Both the position numbers and the translations under genes were made by a program. From assembly GCA_965120355.1 (NCBI GenBank), contig CBCPMX010000135.1, positions 1-10,946 on the forward strand: 10,946 bases of DNA, given 5' to 3'. This stretch comes from CBCPMX01 sp965120355 (GTDB taxonomy: Bacteria > Bacillota > Clostridia > Oscillospirales > Oscillospiraceae). A model generated the notes under the pieces. That model had not been told where the DNA came from. It worked only from the letters and a program-made list of their open reading frames with translations, and did no database searches. Of this stretch, positions 6,408 to 10,946 are shown piece after piece (position 1 is the stretch's first letter; each line of letters starts with the position of its first letter).

Positions 6408-9400
6408 ATGGAAAGACCCGTCTATCTGCTGGAAATGTTTGCACATTGCCAGCTGCCGGAGGAGCATACTGCGGTCCTGAGGGAAGCGGTGGTTCGAGAG
6501 GCCACCATCTGTCAGGAGAAGCGTTCGATAGAGATTTTGCTGGACTCTCCGGTTTACATAAATCTAAAAACAATCGGTACAGTACAGAAAGCCATCGCCA
6601 GGGCCTATAACCTTGGCGGTGTGCGCATTTTTCCATCATATGGGGCGGATGTGCTGCCGTCCATGGATTTTTCCGACCTGACCCAGATTATGATTGCGGA
6701 ATATTCCCCGGCTTACGCGATTTTGGCGGGGTGCAGGTGGGAACTTGAGGAGGACGCCCAGCTGCATTTGACCCTGCGTGCCAATGGGAAAGAGCAGTTG
6801 ACTAAGGCTGTCCAGCGGGCTGAGCGGTATTTGCAGGATCGGTTTGGTTTACATAAAACAATCAATATCTCCAGCAGCCATGAGGTCCCTGAGGATGCGT
6901 TGTTTCAGGAGACGGCCCGCATTCGCCAGGAGGCTTTGGCCAACTATACGCCGCCCACCCCGGCGGACAAACCGCGGGGGGAGGGGAAAAAGACTGCGTC
7001 TCAAGGGACATCCAATGGCGGTGGCGCGACGGACGTGATCTTTGGAAAGCCCTTCAAGGGCGAACCGGTACCCATTTCCGAGTTGAATTTGGATATGTTC
7101 CGGGTGTGTATCGAAGGTGAGGTCTTTGCAGTCAATCACCGGGAGCTGGCCAAGCGCAACGCCTGGGTCATCAATTTTGACGTCACCGACTATACGGGTT
7201 CCGTCCGCATCAGCCAGTTCATGGAGAATGATAGGGCCGCACCGCTGGTGGAAAAGATCAAGACCGGCATGTGGGTGAAAATCCAGGGTAAAATGACCCA
7301 CGACCGGTATGAAAATGAAATGGTCATGCAGCCCAACAATATTCTCCTGGGAAAAAAGCAGGAGCGGCAGGACACGGCGGCGGAAAAACGGGTGGAACTG
7401 CATCTGCATACCCGCTATTCCTCTCTGGATGCGCTGGCCGATCCCGGCGATCTGGTCAAACAGGCCATCAAATGGGGCCATCCCGCCATTGCGATTACGG
7501 ATCACGGTGTCTGTCAGGGCTTTCCCGACGCCTGGCATGCGGCGGGGGATAAGATCAAACTGATTTATGGTGTGGAGGCCTATTACGTCAACGATGTGGA
7601 TGACCGCATTGTGGTTCACGGAGATTGCAGCGCATCTCTCCACGGAGAGTTCGTGGCCTTTGACATCGAGACAACCGGTTTGAAGGCCGGCCGGGATCAG
7701 ATTACGGAAATCGGCGCCGTGCGCTATGACGATGGGAAGATCGGCGAGAGGTTCCAGACTTTTGTGAACCCCGGGATGCACATCCCACAGGAGATTACAG
7801 AGCTGACCGGCATCCGGGACAGCGACGTAGCGGATGCCCCCAGCCTGCTGGAGGCGCTGACGGCCTTTTTGGAGTTTGTGGGAGACCGGCCTCTGGTGGC
7901 GCACAACGCCGATTTTGATATGGGATTTATCTCTCTGGGCTGTGCACAAGTGGGCCTGGAGTTCCCGAATGCGTCAGTGGATACGTTGGTTATGGCACAG
8001 AACCTGCTGCCGGATCTGAAAAAATACAAGTTGGATATTGTGGCAAACCATCTGTCCCTGCCGGAGTTCAATCACCACCGGGCCAGCGACGACGCCATTA
8101 CGGTGGCGTATATGATGCAAAAATTCTTCAAGATGTTGGAGGAGGATGGCGTTACCCGGGTCCGTGAGATTAACGACTACATGCAGGCCATGCGCAGCGG
8201 CAGCAGCGCCGCCAGCCGCAAGACGTACCATATGATTCTGCTGGCAAAGAATAAGGTGGGTCTGAAAAATCTGTATAATCTGGTTTCCCTGGGGCATCTG
8301 AAATACTTCCAAAGAAATCCGATTATTCCCAAGAGCGAGCTGCTGAAATTCCGGGAGGGCCTGATCATTGGTTCGGCCTGCGAAGCGGGCGAGGTCTTCC
8401 GGGCCATGGTGGACAATAAAAGCTGGAGTGAGCTGAAGCGGCTGGCATCCTTTTATGATTACATTGAGATTCAGCCCATCAGCAACAACGCTTTTATGGT
8501 GCGCAATGGGACTGCCGCCGACGAGGAGGAGCTGCGGGAGTATAACCGGCGGCTGGTACAGCTGGCGGATGAACTGGGGAAACCTTGCTGCGCCACCGGC
8601 GACGTCCACTTTATGAATCCAGAGGATGAGATTTACCGCCGAATCCTGCTGGCCAGTAAGAAGTTTGCCGACGCCGATGCACCGAACCCGCTGTACTTCC
8701 GTACCACAGACGAAATGCTAGAGGAATTTTCTTATTTGGGGGAGGAGACCTGCCATCGGGTGGTCATTGACGATCCTCTGCGGATTTGCGAGGAAGTGGA
8801 GCAGTTTGAGCTGCTGCCCAAGGAGTTGTTCACACCCAAGGTGGAGAACTCTGTAGAGGATTTGAAGAGCCTGGTCTATGGGAAAATGCATGAGCTGTAC
8901 GGCGAAAATCCGCCGGAGATTGTCACCACCCGTGTGGAGACGGAGCTGGGCGACATTTTGGGCCGCCATTACGACGTCATCTATATGTCGGCCCAGAAGC
9001 TGGTGGCCGATTCTCTGGCGCACGGCTATCTGGTGGGCTCTCGCGGTTCCGTCGGCTCGTCTATTGTGGCGTTCCTCTCTGGCATCACGGAGGTCAACTC
9101 TCTGCCGGCCCATTATCGCTGCCCCAACTGTAAACACACGGATTTTGCGGCAGGAGAGGGGTACGGCTGCGGCGCGGACATGCCGGACGCAGTCTGCCCG
9201 GTCTGCGGGACGCCCTATGCCAAGGACGGGTTCGACATCCCCTTTGAGACCTTCCTGGGGTTCGGTGGCGATAAGGTGCCGGATATTGATCTGAATTTCT
9301 CCGGCGAATACCAGGCCAACGCCCACAAATACACCGAGACGCTGTTTGGCCGGGATCATGTGTTCCGCGCCGGAACCATCGGCACGCTGGCCGAGAAAAC

Positions 9401-10721
9401 GGCCTATGGCTATGTGAAAAAGTATCTGGACGAACGGAATATGACTGTCACCAAGGCGGAAGAAAACCGGCTGGCCCAAGGCTGTGTGGGCGTCAAGCGC
9501 ACCACGGGGCAGCACCCTGGGGGGTTGGTCATTATTCCACAGGATATGGACGTCACGGATTTCTGCCCCGTCCAGCACCCTGCCGACTCCACCGACACCG
9601 ATACCATTACGACCCACTTTGAATATCACTCTATGGAGGCCAATCTGCTGAAGCTGGACATGCTGGGGCATGATGATCCCACTATGATCCGGATGCTGGA
9701 GGATATGACCGGTGTGGATGCCAAGAAAATTCCCCTGGATGACAAGGATACTATGGGCATTTTCAGTTCGGCAGAGCCGTTGGGCCTGCCCAACGACGAT
9801 CCCATTATTGGACAGACCGGTTCCATCGGCATCCCGGAATTTGGAACCAGTTTCACCCGCCAGATGCTGGTGGACACCAAACCGGATAAATTTGATATGC
9901 TGGTGCGCCTGTCCGGCTTCTCCCATGGCACCGACGTGTGGCTGGGCAACGCCAAAGATCTCATCCTAAACGGCATTGCATCGGTGACGGAGACGGTGGG
10001 CTGCCGTGACGATATTATGCTGTTCCTGATTTCCAAAGGTATGGATCCGAAGATGGCCTTTAAGATTATGGAGGCCGTTCGAAAAGGAAAGGTGAAGAAA
10101 GGCGGCTTTCAGGAGGGCTGGGTGGAGAAAATGCAGGAACTGGGTGTGCCCCAGTGGTACATTGACTCCCTGGCGAAAATCGCCTATCTGTTCCCCAAGG
10201 CCCACGCCGTGGCCTATGTGATGATGGCGTTCCGGATTGCCTGGTTCAAGGTTCATGAGCCGCTGGCGTTCTACAGTGCCTATTTTTATCGCCGCAGCCA
10301 GAAGGACGGGTTTGACGCCGCCATTATGACCCATGGCATCGATCTGGTGACCAAAAAGATCAAAGAAATTTCCGCCAACCCCGATGCCACGGCGAAAGAG
10401 CAGGATCTGCTGACGACGTTGGAAGCCTGCTATGAGTTTTATAAACGTGGATTTTCTTTTGCGCCAATGGATCTGTACGAGTCTGACGCCACCAAATTCA
10501 ATATCAAGGGCAATCAGCTGGTGCCGCCTTTTGTGGCCGTGACCGGCCTGGGTGAGACGGCTGCCTGGGACATTGTGGCCTGCAGGGAAGGGAAGCGGTT
10601 CATTTCCATCGAAGAATTTTCCGCCGCCTGTCCCAAAGTTTCCAAGACGCATATCGAAAATCTAAAAGCGGCGGGGGCTTTTGGCGATCTGCCGGACACG
10701 AGCCAGATCACGTTGTTTTGA
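6408..10721 (+). CDS. polC: DNA polymerase III alpha subunit, Gram-positive PolC type with built-in 3'-5' exonuclease
   Basis: Main replicative DNA polymerase of low-GC Gram-positives. At 1,437 residues it has the full PolC length and order. There is an N-terminal domain (about 1-165), a Gly/Lys-rich linker (181-209) and an OB fold (about 225-315). The PHP domain is split: LHLHTR (331-336, H332/H334) and ITDHG (363-367), resuming at about 600 with SACEAGE (656-662) and D732-V-H734. A DEDDh exonuclease is inserted at about 413-580 with D419/E421, HNADFD (499-504) and H557/D562. The polymerase core has GSRGSVGSS (877-885), a zinc site C905/C908/C930/C933, catalytic PDIDLNF (958-964, D959/D961) and D1084. 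A helix-hairpin-helix region lies near 1373-1392, and the C-terminal QITLF (1433-1437) resembles the clamp-binding motif. AAGGGAAG (6395-6402) precedes the ATG. proS, a usual neighbour in Bacillus, is absent. Confidence 0.98.
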   Translation: MERPVYLLEMFAHCQLPEEHTAVLREAVVREATICQEKRSIEILLDSPVYINLKTIGTVQKAIARAYNLGGVRIFPSYGADVLPSMDFSDLTQIMIAEYSPAYAILAGCRWELEEDAQLHLTLRANGKEQLTKAVQRAERYLQDRFGLHKTINISSSHEVPEDALFQETARIRQEALANYTPPTPADKPRGEGKKTASQGTSNGGGATDVIFGKPFKGEPVPISELNLDMFRVCIEGEVFAVNHRELAKRNAWVINFDVTDYTGSVRISQFMENDRAAPLVEKIKTGMWVKIQGKMTHDRYENEMVMQPNNILLGKKQERQDTAAEKRVELHLHTRYSSLDALADPGDLVKQAIKWGHPAIAITDHGVCQGFPDAWHAAGDKIKLIYGVEAYYVNDVDDRIVVHGDCSASLHGEFVAFDIETTGLKAGRDQITEIGAVRYDDGKIGERFQTFVNPGMHIPQEITELTGIRDSDVADAPSLLEALTAFLEFVGDRPLVAHNADFDMGFISLGCAQVGLEFPNASVDTLVMAQNLLPDLKKYKLDIVANHLSLPEFNHHRASDDAITVAYMMQKFFKMLEEDGVTRVREINDYMQAMRSGSSAASRKTYHMILLAKNKVGLKNLYNLVSLGHLKYFQRNPIIPKSELLKFREGLIIGSACEAGEVFRAMVDNKSWSELKRLASFYDYIEIQPISNNAFMVRNGTAADEEELREYNRRLVQLADELGKPCCATGDVHFMNPEDEIYRRILLASKKFADADAPNPLYFRTTDEMLEEFSYLGEETCHRVVIDDPLRICEEVEQFELLPKELFTPKVENSVEDLKSLVYGKMHELYGENPPEIVTTRVETELGDILGRHYDVIYMSAQKLVADSLAHGYLVGSRGSVGSSIVAFLSGITEVNSLPAHYRCPNCKHTDFAAGEGYGCGADMPDAVCPVCGTPYAKDGFDIPFETFLGFGGDKVPDIDLNFSGEYQANAHKYTETLFGRDHVFRAGTIGTLAEKTAYGYVKKYLDERNMTVTKAEENRLAQGCVGVKRTTGQHPGGLVIIPQDMDVTDFCPVQHPADSTDTDTITTHFEYHSMEANLLKLDMLGHDDPTMIRMLEDMTGVDAKKIPLDDKDTMGIFSSAEPLGLPNDDPIIGQTGSIGIPEFGTSFTRQMLVDTKPDKFDMLVRLSGFSHGTDVWLGNAKDLILNGIASVTETVGCRDDIMLFLISKGMDPKMAFKIMEAVRKGKVKKGGFQEGWVEKMQELGVPQWYIDSLAKIAYLFPKAHAVAYVMMAFRIAWFKVHEPLAFYSAYFYRRSQKDGFDAAIMTHGIDLVTKKIKEISANPDATAKEQDLLTTLEACYEFYKRGFSFAPMDLYESDATKFNIKGNQLVPPFVAVTGLGETAAWDIVACREGKRFISIEEFSAACPKVSKTHIENLKAAGAFGDLPDTSQITLF

Positions 10722-10743
10722 GGTTCTTTCGGGTGCCTGTTTG

Positions 10744-10785
10744 GGGAGAAGCCGGCAGCCAACAAACCCGCCTTCTCCCTCTTTC
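10744..10785 (+). terminator. Probable intrinsic terminator after polC
   Basis: GGGAGAAG (10744-10751) pairs with CTTCTCCC (10772-10779). Across one C-C mismatch the stem continues with CGG (10753-10755) pairing CCG (10768-10770), closing a 12-nt loop. A short pyrimidine stretch TCTTTC (10780-10785) follows. The stem begins 23 nt after the polC stop, as expected at the end of a cluster. The T-tract is interrupted, so termination may be incomplete. Confidence 0.5.
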
Positions 10786-10830
10786 ACAGAAAAATCCTCT
10801 GGCCGCCATTCAATTTTGCGAAATTACCCA

Positions 10831-10859
10831 TTGATTTTATTAAAGCGCTATGTTATCGT
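10831..10859 (+). promoter_or_regulatory. Candidate promoter for a gene beyond the right edge
   Basis: TTGATT (10831-10836, 4 of 6 to the -35 consensus) is followed after 17 bp by TATCGT (10854-10859, 4 of 6 to the -10 consensus). TG at 10851-10852 sits one base before it, giving an extended -10 element. It lies in AT-rich DNA after the polC terminator and would start transcription near 10866. Evidence is consensus matching only, and AT-rich sequence gives false hits easily. Confidence 0.25.
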
Positions 10860-10946
10860 ATTAGATGGTGTCGTCAATAAACAAGGAGCCAAATAGCAAT
10901 ACAACGGATATGGACAGCAGCAACGAAAGAAGCGGCGTTTTTAGCA

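Larger units (their letters stand above)
10722..10946 (+). other. Intergenic region downstream of polC; no complete gene
   Basis: After the terminator-like hairpin the sequence becomes markedly AT-richer than the genes (about 10785-10900). I see no complete gene. AAGGAG at 10883-10888 resembles a ribosome-binding site, but no ATG, GTG or TTG follows at normal spacing. An ATG at 10910, 21 nt further, opens a frame (MDSSNERSGVFS) that runs off the window edge with only a weak ACGGA before it. It could be the start of the next gene, but 12 codons are too few to judge. A candidate promoter lies at 10831-10859. Confidence 0.5.

Noticed and set aside
6984..6992. GGG AAA AAG in polC as a possible -1 frameshift site like that of dnaX.
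   Set aside because: The heptamer reads G-AAA-AAG rather than A-AAA-AAG, no stimulatory hairpin is apparent close downstream, and the zero frame encodes the whole of PolC.
6849..9926. Large antisense open frames opposite polC (6849-7949 and 8718-9926).
   Set aside because: They mirror the codon bias of polC, whose frame is intact and fully explained by domains; no ribosome-binding site or conserved motif supports them.
10681..10896. 71-codon + strand frame starting inside the 3' end of polC.
   Set aside because: Starts within polC in another frame, has no ribosome-binding site, and covers the terminator hairpin; no protein-like features.

Overview
This window carries a compact block of eight housekeeping genes, all on the + strand, in the order pyrH, frr, uppS, cdsA, dxr, rseP, ispG, polC. 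It is the core of the conserved Firmicutes cluster that in Bacillus subtilis runs rpsB-tsf-pyrH-frr-uppS-cdsA-dxr-rasP-proS-polC. A PolC-type replicase points to Bacillota. ispG between rseP and polC, the GC-rich coding sequence and the protein style suggest a Clostridia member, possibly of the Oscillospirales/Ruminococcaceae type. The class and order are inference; no rRNA or other taxonomic marker is present.

Layout. Positions 1-168 are an AT-rich leader with no convincing gene. It holds a candidate promoter, a palindrome over its -35 region and two Shine-Dalgarno sequences. pyrH (169-891) and frr (893-1444) are 1 bp apart and form a translation/nucleotide pair. An 85-bp gap with a very strong hairpin separates them from uppS (1530-2291). 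uppS overlaps cdsA (2291-3106), and dxr (3111-4256) follows after 4 bp. rseP (4294-5352) begins with TTG after a 37-bp gap. ispG (5358-6395) and polC (6408-10721) follow with gaps of 5 and 12 bp. A probable terminator lies just after polC, then an AT-rich flank with a possible promoter for a gene beyond the window.

How the genes fit together. Dxr and IspG are two steps of the MEP isoprenoid pathway. UppS uses the resulting prenyl diphosphates to make the undecaprenyl carrier of cell-wall synthesis. CdsA makes CDP-diacylglycerol for phospholipids. RseP is a site-2 membrane protease. PyrH supplies UDP, Frr recycles ribosomes and PolC replicates the chromosome. The cluster thus couples envelope precursor supply to growth, translation and replication. 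Tight spacing and two overlaps or near-overlaps suggest one operon, possibly modulated at the frr-uppS hairpin.

All eight proteins look full-length with their diagnostic motifs intact. I see no mobile element, CRISPR array, RNA gene, frameshift or defence locus. I did not find a new biological system here. The points worth a second look are regulatory: the leader palindrome, the frr-uppS hairpin, and a hairpin that displays the rseP ribosome-binding site.
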